Source: Urechis unicinctus (taxonomy: Eukaryota; Annelida; Polychaeta; Xenopneusta; Urechidae). From it: a stretch of 64,000 nt of DNA. The notes beneath the pieces are model-generated. The model did not search any database. It saw nothing but the letters and a program-made list of their open reading frames with translations, and was not told where the DNA came from. A program made the translations under genes and the position numbers. The stretch covers positions 28,536,373-28,600,372 of the forward strand of contig CM067348.1 in assembly GCA_034190875.2 (NCBI GenBank), written 5' to 3'. This document shows, piece by piece, positions 39,881 to 63,060 of this stretch (positions are counted from its first letter, which is position 1; each line of letters opens with the position of its first letter).

Positions 39881-40379
39881 CTGGTAAAGCCGTCACAAAT
39901 GGCAAAGATGATACATCATACTCAAGAAGATACATCATAACGCAAGGGCTGTACACATCATAAGTCGGATATGTCACGTGGCCTTTTTACATTAAATTGT
40001 AAAAGGCAAAAGCGGGTCCCAAGTTAATTCTTAGGAAAGGACCGATTTGAGAGTTGTATTTAGTGGGGCATTATGACGGCTTTGATGTTCGATTATCTGA
40101 ATGAAACGATTAACTATAGAGGAAGAGGTGGGAGGATGAAGGGCCGCCAGAGGTGATATGATAGACTTAAAGTCTCAGAGAGGCGGGATCAAGCGAGGGC
40201 AGCGGGATCACGTGGTTTAACTCTATCTGACAGCTTAATGTAATTAACCATATTGGAGGGTGACGTAGTCGACCTGGTGACACAAGGGGAAGTAATTACT
40301 TGGGTGCCAGCATGTGACGTAATTTACTCATGGGAAGCCACTTCGAATTTATATATATATAGAACATCCTGATAAAGTG

Positions 40380-40690
40380 AGTGGGATTATATGATGAGCT
40401 TTGATAAATGGGACTATTTTATATGATATATTAAGTTGGATGATTGTATGTGATTTATTGACTGAGTTTATTATACATGATTGAATAAGTAGGATTATGG
40501 GATGTGATTGAATGAGTGGGGTCGGTAAGATCTGGTTACATAAGTTTGATTATGGGATGTGATTGAATGTGTTTGATTATGGGATGCGATCGAATCAGTT
40601 GGGCCACGGGATGCGACTGAATGTGTATTGATACTGGACGAAATTGAACGAGTAGTATCACTCACTGAGATTAAGCGCGTTTGATACCCG
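40380..40690 (+). repeat. Degenerate GGGATGTGATTGAATG tandem repeat
   Basis: Many variant units around gattatgggatgtgattgaa and tgagtggg/tgtgtttga. Spacing is irregular (roughly 30-40 bp), so the array is old. Confidence 0.7.
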
Positions 40691-41199
40691 TATGCGATTG
40701 ATTGATTTTAACTTTTGGGCGTGACTAAATGAGAGAAAAATTTTAAAATATGGGTCGACGAGTGAAATCGTCGGAGGCACTTCCATTGGTTCGATGGTAG
40801 CACGAAATTTATGAGTATTTTGTACAGATGAGTGAGATACTTTATGGAATCGAAAGAGTTGGGCAGGGCAAACAATGTTATAAACGAGCGGAATAATTGC
40901 ATGCAGTATATTGAATTGCACTGTGATTAATGAGCGGTGTAAATAGAGGGTCAGTGTTAGTTTAAAGGGAGTGCATAGGTAGGATCGGGGAATTGGATGG
41001 GTAGGGTTGGGGGCGTGGTCACGGGGGTGGATTCTATGAAAGGGATGAAGTGATATAATGAATGTATGGGGGTGGGGGAGCAGTGTGAACTGAGCTATAT
41101 AGAACGGTGAGATCACGAACCCGAGGGCTGTGGGATCATCATGAGGATTCGGGGTGAACGAACCAGTGGTGATAAGCGCGAGTCAGTGGCAGTGAGTGG

Positions 41200-41560
41200 A
41201 CACAGGGATAGGGAGTAACGAGTGAGGTAGTGTGACCTGATTAATGGCGTGAACATTGATATAATGACTTGTGAGTTAGTGTGACTTAATGAATTGAGTG
41301 GAGATTGAGAGAGTGAGTTGTGAGTGAGGTAGTGTGACTTGATTAGTTGAGCGGACATTGAGATCGTGAGTTGTGAGTGAGGTAGTGTGACTTAACTGAG
41401 TAAACACCGAGATAGTAATTTTGAATTAGGTAGTGTGACTTGACTAATTGAGTGGACATTGAGATAGTGATTTTTGAATTTGGTAGTGTGACTTGATTAA
41501 CGGAGTGAACATTGAGATAGTGATTTTGGAATCAGGTGACTTGATTAATGTCGAGGCCTG
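41200..41560 (+). repeat. 48-53 bp minisatellite (GTAGTGTGACTTGATTAA core)
   Basis: Core gtagtgtgacttgattaa with gagtggacattgagatagtga linkers. Cores start at 41227, 41276, 41329, 41382, 41430 and 41483, alternating 48-49 and 53 bp, and then decay. Confidence 0.88.
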
Positions 41561-42764
41561 ATTAATGGAGTGGACAGAGGAGGCTGTTACGGATGTGTAA
41601 GATTGGGACGCGTGAATTCCTTTTATCCATGCTGTGATTGATCGATTGCGACATGGCTCAGCAAGTTTCACTGGGCTATGCCATTCATAAAGGCAACAGC
41701 ACCATTCGACTAATGTCGTCCAGGAATGTGCCACAACAGGTGATGAGACTAACAGCGTGTGCTTGGTATGCCACGATTGACGTTTAGGGTGCTGGATATA
41801 TTACGCTGTGCGACGTCCTGACTTCGTTAATATGGCACATGTTGCGCGAGTGAGCTTTATGCTTAGATTCAGATTTTTTCGATTAACAAATTGCATTGCA
41901 GGATCTTTTCACAGTACTGATTTAATTCATTTACGTTTGGCGTGAGCGAGTCGCCGGCCTGTCTCCCGTCCAGCAGCGGCGCTTGAGAGGAATCTGTAAC
42001 AATAGATTGTAAATATCAAAGTCATGTTCACCACAACTCACATTAATAGATAACGTGACTCATTTCTTAAAGGCCTATCTTTAAAAGACAATTGTTTTGC
42101 AGTGTTAGCCGTCGAAGTGAACACAATAAACATGATTTCTTGAATAACAATGAGCGCATATGACTATGTTTGACGGTGACGTAAATTTAACACGTTTCAC
42201 CGTTTAAAATATATTTCACACCGCGAGAAATCAGTATTGTGGGATCAGCACAATCCACCAAACGCATTGATATCGATGACCTATAGAGGTCAGATGGGAG
42301 ATCAGTTCAATAAAAAAGTGTAGTACACATAAACAGAGGTCTCACACCATTAATCAGTATCAAACCAAACCGATCATATCGCTGGTCCCTAATGTTTCAG
42401 AACAAACACATCCGATTTATGGTGAGTAGCAATCAATGACGTAGTTTGATCCAGCGAGTCCCTTGGGTTGATATAGAGTTAAGGGCACTTGAGAGCAGGG
42501 ATGGGCTGTCTCTATTCTACACACCATCGCTCTCATGCGTCGACAGCGAACCTACCCGAGATGCAGATGGAACACTCCCATAGGAGCTTTGTACATAGAA
42601 TATATACTGATTAACATTCATGGAGTCAAAAGGGGAGGTCTGTGATAAAAGTGTATTCCCTTGTTACATCCTTGTTGCATTGCTGCATTGCTGGTGTGGT
42701 ACGAGAGTCTCTTGTGCGCATATCTTCGGCGTGTGGTACAAGTCATAACGCGTCATAAGATCAT

Positions 42765-43152
42765 TGTCGGCATAACCTGCATATCTTCGGCATAACCATC
42801 ATATCCTCGTCATAATCATCAACTAATCATAACATCATATCCTCGTCATAACCATCATATCCTCGTCATAACCATCTAATCATAACATCATATCCTCGTC
42901 ATAACATCATATCCTCGTCATAACATCATATCCTCGTCATATCATCATATCCTCGTCATAACCATCAAATGCTAATCATAACATCATATCCTCGTCATAA
43001 CCATCAAATGCTAATCATAACATCATATCCTCGTCATAACATCATATCCTCGTCATAACCATCATATCCTAATCATAACATCATATCCTCGTCATAACCA
43101 TCAAATGCTAATCATAACATCATATCCTCGTCATAATCATCATTTCCTCGTG
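42765..43152 (+). repeat. 20-bp minisatellite CATAACCATCATATCCTCGT, about 20 copies
   Basis: Units of 19-20 bp (cataacatcatatcctcgt and cataaccatcatatcctcgt) with a variant catcaaatgctaat inserted several times, giving a higher-order pattern near 42960-43110. The same array with about six units lies at the equivalent position in unit 5 (63505-63620). Confidence 0.95.
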
Positions 43153-43395
43153 TTATAAATGGCTTATGAAAGGCGGTAGGGCTCGTTGCGCGCGATTGCG
43201 AACATTGCTCAGGGCTATCTTTATGCACATAACTGTACACTTCTAAGATTTCTCGTGTCGTCAACAAAGCGCAACATACCCGCTGCTAACTGGCCACTCA
43301 GACAGCAATATGCACGTCCAAGTTAGCCCCAGGAGATTACCTTTTTTCTCTTTACGCCGTGTTATTTTAATGACTACTCCTTAATATATCTGCCA

Positions 43396-43488
43396 ATCGC
43401 ATGGCACCCTCCTCTCAGCCAATCAGAGATCGAGAAGAAGCTCGGTCTTTTTCCCATATCACCTCAAACGCACAGTTTGCCATGCGAT
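43396..43488. mobile_element. Small palindromic element with 11-bp terminal inverted repeats
   Basis: Perfect 11-bp inverted ends, atcgcatggca at 43396-43406 and tgccatgcgat at 43478-43488. The right half (tctttttcccatatcacc) is shared with the hairpin at 44078-44161, so the two are related, MITE-like copies. No target-site duplication was confirmed. Confidence 0.5.
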
Positions 43489-44077
43489 AACTGCAACCGT
43501 GTCGATATACCACCGAGAATCAACTTCACTTGAGATGGTCCCTCACAGAGCACCGCTGCTCTAGCATGGCAACACTACGGGAGTTCTTAATATCACGCAC
43601 ACTTTACAAGTCTTAAAACGAAGGTTTTCTCAAGAGTCATTTGCTTGCCAGCCGCTAATCTGGTTGCGTAACGCTCATCGGGAAGTCACGGTATTATCCC
43701 ATCTCCCCGGAATCATGCTGAGGCGCGAAATTGTAACACCTGCCGAGCCGTGTCTACTGCGCTACAGTGTTGCTAACATCAAACAACGGCGAAGTCGGCG
43801 GAGCTCTGATTGCCGGAGTTGGGAAGGTTCTGCAAGTCTCACACAACTAACTATCGAAGCATATTCTAATCAAATAAACAAACAAGTATAGAAAGAAAAG
43901 TATTTATCTAATCATCACTAAAACACAGCTGAGGCCGAATGGGGGATTGACGGACTATACATCATATTTACAGGTCCCAGGCAGATACCTTACGTAACAT
44001 AGGTTCACGCTAATTAGCATTATTAGGAGACAGCGTCGTGCTTGATTATCGCGTGTAGGTGCCATCGCGATAAGTAA

Positions 44078-44161
44078 GTTATCGCATGGTCACGCGGATG
44101 TATATGGGGAAAGACTTGTGTTCTTTCCCCATATCACCCACGTGACCATGCGATAGCTAAC
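44078..44161. repeat. Long hairpin, arms of 37-40 nt with a 7-nt loop
   Basis: Left arm 44078-44114 (tatcgcatggtcac ... atatggggaaaga) and right arm 44122-44161 are inverted complements with about four mismatches or gaps, around a loop of cttgtgt. Its termini match the element at 43396-43488. Confidence 0.85.
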
Positions 44162-45104
44162 ACATAAAACTATGTTAACACTGTGATTCAACCGCATGAA
44201 AAGTCTGCCTTTATAGATATCGAATTCGGAATGAAAATAAGCTCACTTCATTAATGCTAGAAACGCGGCAATGGTTTAGAATACAGCAAAGCCATTAAGA
44301 AAAGGAGGATTAGCCAAGAGCAGGAATTAACTAATCTCCCCCTCTCTGGTACAGTGAAAAGACACGTAATTTCATGGCTCTTTGGTATTAAATCAATGCT
44401 TAGCGAAAGGTTCTCTACTTAATTGTACACTTGTACAGCTACACGAAAGGGACGCGCCATGTTTATGCGCTGTTTTACAGCAGAGGCAGTCAAAGAACTG
44501 TGGCAAAATCGGCATAGTAAATACTAGCCTTAGACAGACAACAATTCCCTTTCGCCTCGCCATAGTTTTGGCTTTAGTTTGGCCAAAATACAGACAGGAA
44601 GATGGCCGCAATGGGAATATGTAGTTGATGCCACTGTGGCAATCAATGCTACTTATTAGAACCAGCTCTACTAATGAGGAACTTATGTGCAACCTGAGTG
44701 GTAAGACATACGTATAGTTACGTCGTCAGCGAATATTACCCTCTAAGAGCTAACTGCCTCAAGAATAGTAAGAGTTAAAGCTTACTCGGCATCGAAATAA
44801 CCTCTTCGTTTGCTGTGAGCGGGGAAATAGCGAAATATTTACCAGACATTGTATGGCAGATGGCAAACGCCCACTTACAAAAACTGTATCAAAGAACATA
44901 GATCTATATATGACTAGCCCATACCATTACAAATTACGCAGCCTTCCAAGTCCACAGCAAAATAAAAAAAGCACTACCCCGATGAAATACAATCTATGCG
45001 GCACAAAAAAATGGCGCCTCCTGGAATAGAAATTATCGTCAGTGATATGTTGTAATTTTGCATCCGCCATGCTATTATCACTAAGCTCCACATCTGGATC
45101 AGTA

Positions 45105-45792
45105 ACGAGTAACGTCATTACCGCGGCATTGAATCAGTAACGAGCCTGGGTGTAAGCCATTACCGCGGCATTGAATCAGTAACGAGCCTGGGTGTAAGCC
45201 ATTACCGCGGCATTGAATCAGTAACGAGCCTGGGTGTAAGCCATTACCGCGGCATTGAATCAGTAACGAGCCTGGGTGTAAGCCATCACCGCGGCATTGA
45301 ATCAGTAACGAGCCTGGGTGTAAGCCATTACCGCGGCATTGAATCAGTAACGAGCCTGGGTGTAACCGCGGCATTGAATCAGTAACGAGCCTGGGTGTAA
45401 GCATTGAATCAGTAATCAGTAACGCGGCATTGAATCAGTAACGAGCCTGGGTGTAAGCCATTACCGCGGCATTGAATCAGTAACGAGCCTGGGTGTAAGC
45501 CATCACCGCGGCATTGAATCAGTAACGAGCCTGGGTGTAAGCCATTACCGCGGCATTGAATCAGTAACGAGCCTGGGTGTAAGCCATCACCGCGGCATTG
45601 AATCAGTAACGAGCCTGGGTGTAAGCCATTACCGCGGCATTGAATCAGTAACGAGCCTGGGTGTAAGCCATTACCGCGTAAGCCATTACCGCGCATTGAA
45701 TCAGTAACGAGCCTGGGTGTAAGCCATTACCGCGACATTGAATCAGTAACGAGCCTGGGTGTAAGCCATTACCGCGACATTGTATCACGGCC
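45105..45792 (+). repeat. 42-bp minisatellite, about 15 copies
   Basis: Unit ttaccgcggcattgaatcag followed by taacgagcctgggtgtaagcca. Most units are identical apart from the attacc/atcacc alternation. Two junctions near 45400 and 45675 are scrambled. The unit is 14 codons, so the minus strand shows a repeated peptide with frames broken by those junctions. Confidence 0.97.
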
Positions 45793-46930
45793 CAGTTGTA
45801 CGCATGTAGCTCACCATCAGGACAAAAACAACAAACGATGAGTATTTCTGTCCGCACTAACATTCATAGCTGAATTATGACACGTACAATGTTTCAACAT
45901 CACATCAAACCTTTCGTCAAATTGTTGTCTCCGGCACACATTTTGACCTTTGACTCGCATGGAAGGCCAAAACTGAGGTCATTTGACAGTTCACTAAGAC
46001 GATACCGTCCTTTTCGCAAGCAATATCGAAATCCATATCTTGCCTTAGATTCTGCAAAGAGCATATTTGTATTACGAAGGTATCAGTGATTGATTTGCTA
46101 ATGTACCAAATATTACGAAGTCAACAAAGATATTGTCTAACATTTGGCTCGATTGTTTACATGGTAAACGTTTGCATTACCCCAAAAGCTTTCAAAATTA
46201 ATTTTCATCACTTAGTCATGGCCACGTTTTGATAAATAGATACAACAGACCAATGTTTGCGTGAATATGGTGGAAATCGCATCGGATAGTTGTGAACAGT
46301 AGCTGTCATTCAACGAATGATACATGGGATATTGATGTAAGATACCCTCTCAACGGCCACGTAGAGTAAATTTCTGATAGCATATCCCATCACGCAGCTT
46401 CCTGGTGAGAAGCAATAGTATCATTGGTGCTTGGCATCAAAATCTGGGTTAACAACCTAATAACTCCTGTGTAGTTTATTACAGATAACGAGCTGAAAGT
46501 GAGACTACCATGGGAAGTAACGGCGAGAATGAATGCAATACGGACCCCAGTTATAATTGATGCCAAGCCGCTCAGCGAAGGTACTTTTCTACAAATGGGT
46601 ACCCGGAATTACATCTATTATCTGTGGAAACTATATTATGCTTTAGCAAAGGATCAACGTATAATAACTTGCTCAATGCAATGGGCAAAAGGGTGCTGCT
46701 GTAAAACGTTAGCCATTGCCTCCACGTGCGTCATATTTTCACATTGATAACATGAACGTCCATTATCTGAGCATCACTGAGCGATTGCCTTTTTTTTGGT
46801 AATCATGCTAAGATAGTTTGTATCATACGCTTCAGGAAGCATAAAACAACGATGAGCAACCACGTATAAACTGAGAAACTACAGCGCATAAAAGTTAGTT
46901 CCTGTAGCAGGGCAGTCAATGCTTCACCCG

Positions 46931-53180
<6,250 letters not shown>

Positions 53181-54125
53181 TACCTGTTTAACTCTGCAGC
53201 TAGTGTAGATTGGCATTGGCCTCATACTAATGTTAAAAAATCCATGCAGAACGGATAAGTTAAAGGCTCCAAGCTACACACGCATCACACATATTGGAAC
53301 GCAGCTTTATAACATACGTCCATTGGGAGCATAAAGTACACACAGCATCGCTTCTAAGCTCCGACAGCTCACGCCGGCTAGATAGTGATGGACTATTCCA
53401 ACGAGAGTTAGCATGTATGCAAATAGCTTGTATTCTGGTTAACATCTCCGGAGTCATAACGTGTCGTCTCCAATAAACCTGTCGTCCCCTGTTGGATGAT
53501 TCATGCTACGAGGGTTAAGAGGTGCTACAAGCTTATCATTTCACTTGCGCTGTAACAATCATATCCTAGTGCAATGTAATGCATGATAACGGTGGTCCTG
53601 TACACTGCCCACGATTGCGAGAGATGTGTGAGGATGTCTTTGTGTACGTAACTACGCACTGAACGACTATAACGAGGGTATCGTATCGTTACGCCTGAAG
53701 TGCCGTCTTTTCATGTCATTCATTAAATCACGATGTTAATTATCTCGGCAATGTTCGTCGTCCATTATTCGTGATTAGGCACACTGAAAGATTATCGCTG
53801 ATGTCAGGCTACCATCAATCCAGGGATACAATCTGGCGAACAAAACTCCACGTAACTACTCCATTTAATCATCAACAAAACCGTATGACACATGATTTCA
53901 CACTTACATAAATATTGGTTGATATACAAGTCCGGCATTTAATATTTGTTACGCGCATATTTTATCCTCATCTAAGGTAAATGCGGTAGTTTTCAAAATG
54001 GAGATTAAAGTTCACATAACACTGCTCGAATTCAGAGGTAAATGATAGACTATTTCCCTAAGCAGACAATAGCGGTAAATTATCAATATTCGTCGCAATC
54101 ACGGTACAAATGTTGAAGCTCTGGC

Positions 54126-54340
54126 AGCTTTAATGCTGCCTAAGTGACATATTATTAAGTCTTACCAAAGCTTTAATGCTGTCTAAATGACATATTATTA
54201 AGTCTTACCAAAGCTTTAATGCTGCCTAAGTGACATATTATTAAGTCTTACTAAAGCTTTAATGCTGCCTAAGTGACATATTATTAAGTCTTACCAAAGC
54301 CTTAATGCTGCCTAAGTGACATATTACTAAGTCTTACATG
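54126..54340 (+). repeat. 43-bp minisatellite, 5 copies
   Basis: Units starting agctttaatgctgcctaagt at 54126, 54169, 54212, 54255 and 54298, an exact 43-bp spacing with few substitutions. Confidence 0.96.
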
Positions 54341-54634
54341 ATACAGATCAACCGGCTCGATCGATAGTTATATATTTTGCGACTGTACTAGATCAAAACT
54401 AAATATTACGTCATGTAGTGTCACAGAGTCGATACAACTATCTACACCTACTCAACCCTATTTTAATTACCATGAGCATCAATGAAGCATTGCGCTGTTG
54501 AATTGTCTTTTCATTTGCCTGTGCACGTATAATATTGCAGAACATGATTGCGAGCAGCAAGTCATAGATAATTGTATCGACCGGTTGATATATATCACGG
54601 CAACCGAACCCATCTCAGCAAAGGCTGACCCATT

Positions 54635-54723
54635 GCTCAGCAATGGCTCAGCAATGGCTCAGCAATGGCTCAGCAATGGCTCAGCAATGGCTCAGCAATG
54701 GCTCAGCAATGGCTCAGCAATGG
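54635..54723 (+). repeat. 11-bp minisatellite GCTCAGCAATG, 8 perfect copies
   Basis: Eight consecutive identical 11-bp units, preceded by a related imperfect one (tctcagcaaaggc). Because 11 is not a multiple of 3, the plus-strand frame cycles through all frames and gives a 33-bp peptide period. Confidence 0.97.
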
Positions 54724-55525
54724 GGAACACTACGCGGCAAAACGCGTACAACATTCGTCCAGATCCTACGTGCTGCAATGCGTTGAATCAACCCTCCACT
54801 TAATTGTTTATTTGTTAGCCATAAAGGATGTACCATGTTGATGCGTTGCTCTACAGCAGTGACGGACAAGCCTTAGAACGCACTGTACAAATGAACAACG
54901 CTAGGCAACGCGCGTTAGCTCGCAGCGCCATCATCGATTACTGCTTGGCCCGTTTACACAGAGGTGTGGGACAGCACGTACGCTTTTACGGACTCAAAGA
55001 GAATACAACGTCAAATGAAGAATGTATTCATACTATTATAACGACGACCATATGTGACCAAAGTATAATGTCAAGTGCCAGGTCTGGGTAAAAAGACGAC
55101 GCCTTGGTTATGTCATCTCTCACTAATTCCAAAATGAAACTTGACAGAGGAGAAAGAATGCGACAATTGCGCAATTATACATAGATCGTGTGCCTAGAAC
55201 GGCTAACAGGTACCGAGTAATGCGTCCTAGTGTCAGTTAGCATCATAGCATGACGGCAGTCTGATGGGCGATACATGTAGCGAACAGCGAACGAATGCGG
55301 CAGGTGTGGCGCAAGTAATACTTACTGCGGCTGCCTATAATTATTGTTTTGTTCCTACAAAAACATAACTTTTACAAGCAGCCGGTCCAATAACATATGG
55401 ACTGAATATGATTATGCACGGCTGGTCAAAATACCAGCATTCTATGGCAGGCGCACTGTAACTGCTATATACCAGCTAGAACTATGTTATTAAGTGATGT
55501 TGGTTAAAGGGAATTAAAGAAAGAT

Positions 55526-55745
<220 letters not shown>

Positions 55746-57307
55746 GACAGCTGATCACGCAGGTAACACCATGTAATTAACGTCCTGTAAATGTTGATTT
55801 CTGCGAGAACACGTTCCACCAACAGATGCATCAACAGACACGTCATCAACAATTCCGGAGACATTTTTAAACGCCGTTCTAACCACGTTATCACTATGAT
55901 ATCAGCTCTATGTCCAAAGATGCCCGCAAAATGATACTTTACGGCGAACATCAACTGCAATATCAAGTGAGAAACCATGGACTAGTTGTTCTGCATGCAT
56001 TAATTAAACATATTGATTCGGATGAAACATACTGGGTAATGTATCAACATACGAATTACTGGCGTCACAGTTGACAATGATTAACAATATCGCTCGAGGT
56101 GAATAGCACTAGCCGAGGCAGCCGCAAGTAGAACACACCTCATCATGGGAACTACTCATGCTTGAAACTGTCCAGTTACGCGTCGCTTACAATCGTGTTG
56201 TCCTTGGAAGAACAAGGCTACGTGTTTGTTGATGAATGGCCAGGAATCAATGGCAAGGTTGATAGATGTAATTAACTTTGTTCATCGAAGTTGGGCTAAT
56301 TGATTGTAACAACGAAATAGTTCAACGCGGCGCAGTGCAGCTACGCGAAGTGTAGGCCCACGGAAACGAAGTAAAAATTCAGACTAAAGTCGGTATTTGA
56401 TCAATTTCGAAGGAAATGATGTTAATTACTTAGTGGCTAAAGTTGCAGCAGGAATAGGAGGATTGGATATAGACTTTGTGCTGACCTGACAGGCTCAGGC
56501 GTATCAAGGTCACGCCATTACGGGTAAATTGCCTGAGCATTGTCACTCTCCGCAACAAAATCAACACTGCTTCGGAGCTAATGCCTTTGATCAAGTGCCG
56601 TTTGTAGATATTGCATGTCATTTATTAAGAATATGAAATATTAACGCCTAATCAAAGAGCTTTGATGTCATCGCCGTCGCTGTCAGCAGAAAAAGAAAGT
56701 TTCAACCAATCATAACTCTTTGAAGTCAGTGCTTTGCAAAAACAGTGCATAAGAGCCGCAACATCGACTGGTGCGCAAATCATCACATAAGCACACGAGC
56801 GCGAAAGCGACACAGACGGTTACAACACTGGTTTATGGAACGCGTAGACGCCGTTATTAGTTACCAGGTCATCTATAAACAAATACATGCGCTAGAAAAA
56901 TGAGAAGCTTACATCACTGTTATCATTAATAGCAATCCCTGGGGAACACTGTCACATACTTATGACAAAGTGCAGTTCATTGAAGCAATGTGAGATGCAT
57001 TATAGCCAAGCCACACAGGAAATACATGTGTCATACACCAAGTACTTGAATACAGCAATCATTCGTTTGACCAGGCAGAATAGACAGCTTTGTAACCCCA
57101 TTGAATAGTTTGCCAGCCGAAATAGTTTCAGCCAGTTCACCGAACTCTATATTACGAGCAAAGGTTATAAGTAATGAGTAATTAGTACTCAATTGTTGAT
57201 TACCATTGACAGGGTACCATTGTAACTCATTGTAAACCATGTGATAAACGGCTCACTATCAACAAGATATGTTGTGCAGTGACATCACTGCTAGCTATTT
57301 GGATGCA

Positions 57308-57333
57308 TAATATATATATATATATATATATAT

Positions 57334-57412
<79 letters not shown>

Positions 57413-57417
57413 TATAT

Positions 57418-57486
<69 letters not shown>

Positions 57487-57527
57487 ATATATATATATAT
57501 ATATATATATCTCTATATATATATATC

Positions 57528-57562
<35 letters not shown>
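57308..57562. repeat. Interrupted (TA)n microsatellite, about 250 bp
   Basis: AT runs broken by GAGA, GATA, CTCT and ATCAT interruptions. Several interruptions are mirror or inverted images (gaga on the left, ctct on the right), consistent with a large imperfect palindrome. Confidence 0.95.
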
Positions 57563-57563
<1 letters not shown>

Positions 57564-58860
57564 TCCCATCCATACACATACATAGGCATATATGCTGTGC
57601 TAAGGGTTTCAGGTAATTTCCAATTCGCTGCTTACAAAGACCCAGGCCTGATTCAGTAATTACCCGACAGATTCTCTGGCTCCCATGGGAGCGGAACTTC
57701 TGACATGGTGTAGTGTTCTATATATTCACAATCATGGAAAGCCTATCGGTGCTGAGGTTTAAACCTTATTTTGATCGATGCATCGTACAGTGACGATGGC
57801 TTCGTTAAAATTCATGGACAGGAATTACGACAACAGCTATAGATATAACGCACAGCGGACAAAGTGATGAATATTCATAGAGAATTGGTAATCCATTATG
57901 CATTCATAGGATAACGCATGGAATGGACTGCTAAGTTATTCCAACTGTGTTGGATAAAACACAGCATTTCAGAGACTTAACATTCTCTGGACTATGTCTG
58001 AAAATATGACTCGCCACATTTCTACTGAAACATAACGCCGTCATGTTTTTATTATGGGATATGAAGTATGCAGCACCTGAGCGGAGGTCTTTTTGGACGC
58101 GTGAGAGGCAATTGGGCGAGTTGTTAAGGGAATGCCAGATTATCTTCCTTATTGTTCTCGATCATCCTCTCTCTGTCCCGTAATTATGTAATGGAAGAAT
58201 GACACCCACTACGCAAGATTAATAGCAGCACGTCTGTGTCATAATGACCCCCGCCATCAGAGCTTCCTCGTCTTATCATCCCGCTTGGATACAAGAAAAG
58301 CATCCCTAATGCACAAATTAAATCACATGTACCGCGACAAAACAGCAGCATGAAAGCTAATGCGGTAATACAAGAATGTGAGCAACCCTATTTAGCCTTG
58401 TGTTGCCGGCTCAAGTTTGGTTAATTTTCATTGGAATGGCACCAAATACTAATATGTTGAAAGCCCAAAATGACTGACTTTTAAGAACACGCAACACGTT
58501 GCCAGGTTCGAGTGATGTGCCGAAATAGTCGGTTTTATCTTGTGAAATTCTTAGTTAAGAAAATCTAGAGGTTCTCAAGCCATTAATTGAGACACCCTGT
58601 CTTAAACCACTAGCACCATTCAGATGCAACACACTCATGCTAATGAAAGCGTAGACGCGATATTTTATACCAACCTCCCCGGACTGACAATACGCCAGCT
58701 ACAATAAATAAAATAACTGTTCCATTGTTAGCCATCGAGCATCAAGCCAAGGTCGCAATGCATTAAACAATAATTCCAGAATAGGTAATTAAGACACAAA
58801 CCAGAGCTTTGTAGGGGGTAGTTGTAGGGATAGAAAGCAGACAGCAGATTGTTCATAAGG

Positions 58861-63060
<4,200 letters not shown>

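Larger units (their letters stand above)
39881..42379 (-). other. Probable gene 2 intron, first part
   Basis: Follows the acceptor of the terminal exon. No upstream exon is recognisable. The main content is a GTGA-rich degenerate tract at 40380-41560. The rest shows no recognised feature. Confidence 0.5.
42380..46930 (+). repeat. Family II macrosatellite, unit 1
   Basis: First of five head-to-tail diverged units. Diagnostic segments: the alpha block with agatgcagatggaacactcc (about 42559) and atctttatgcacataactgt (about 43218), the gamma block with aatcaatgcttag and gcgccatgtttatgcgctg (44390-44475), the delta block with cgatgaaatacaatctatgcggca (about 44978) and atcaggacaaaaacaacaaacg (about 45816), and the epsilon block with ataacgagctgaaagtgag (about 46485). 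The 20-bp array, the hairpin and the 42-bp array inside it are specific to this unit or expanded in it. Confidence 0.8.

Noticed and set aside
42765-43152. Possible CRISPR-like array
   Set aside because: Units are directly adjacent with no unique spacers. It is a minisatellite, as are the 16, 25, 42 and 43 bp arrays.
45099-45863. Repeated peptide of 14 residues on the minus strand (GLHPGSLLIQCRGN)
   Set aside because: The 42-bp period is a multiple of three by chance. Frames break at scrambled junctions and no gene features surround them.
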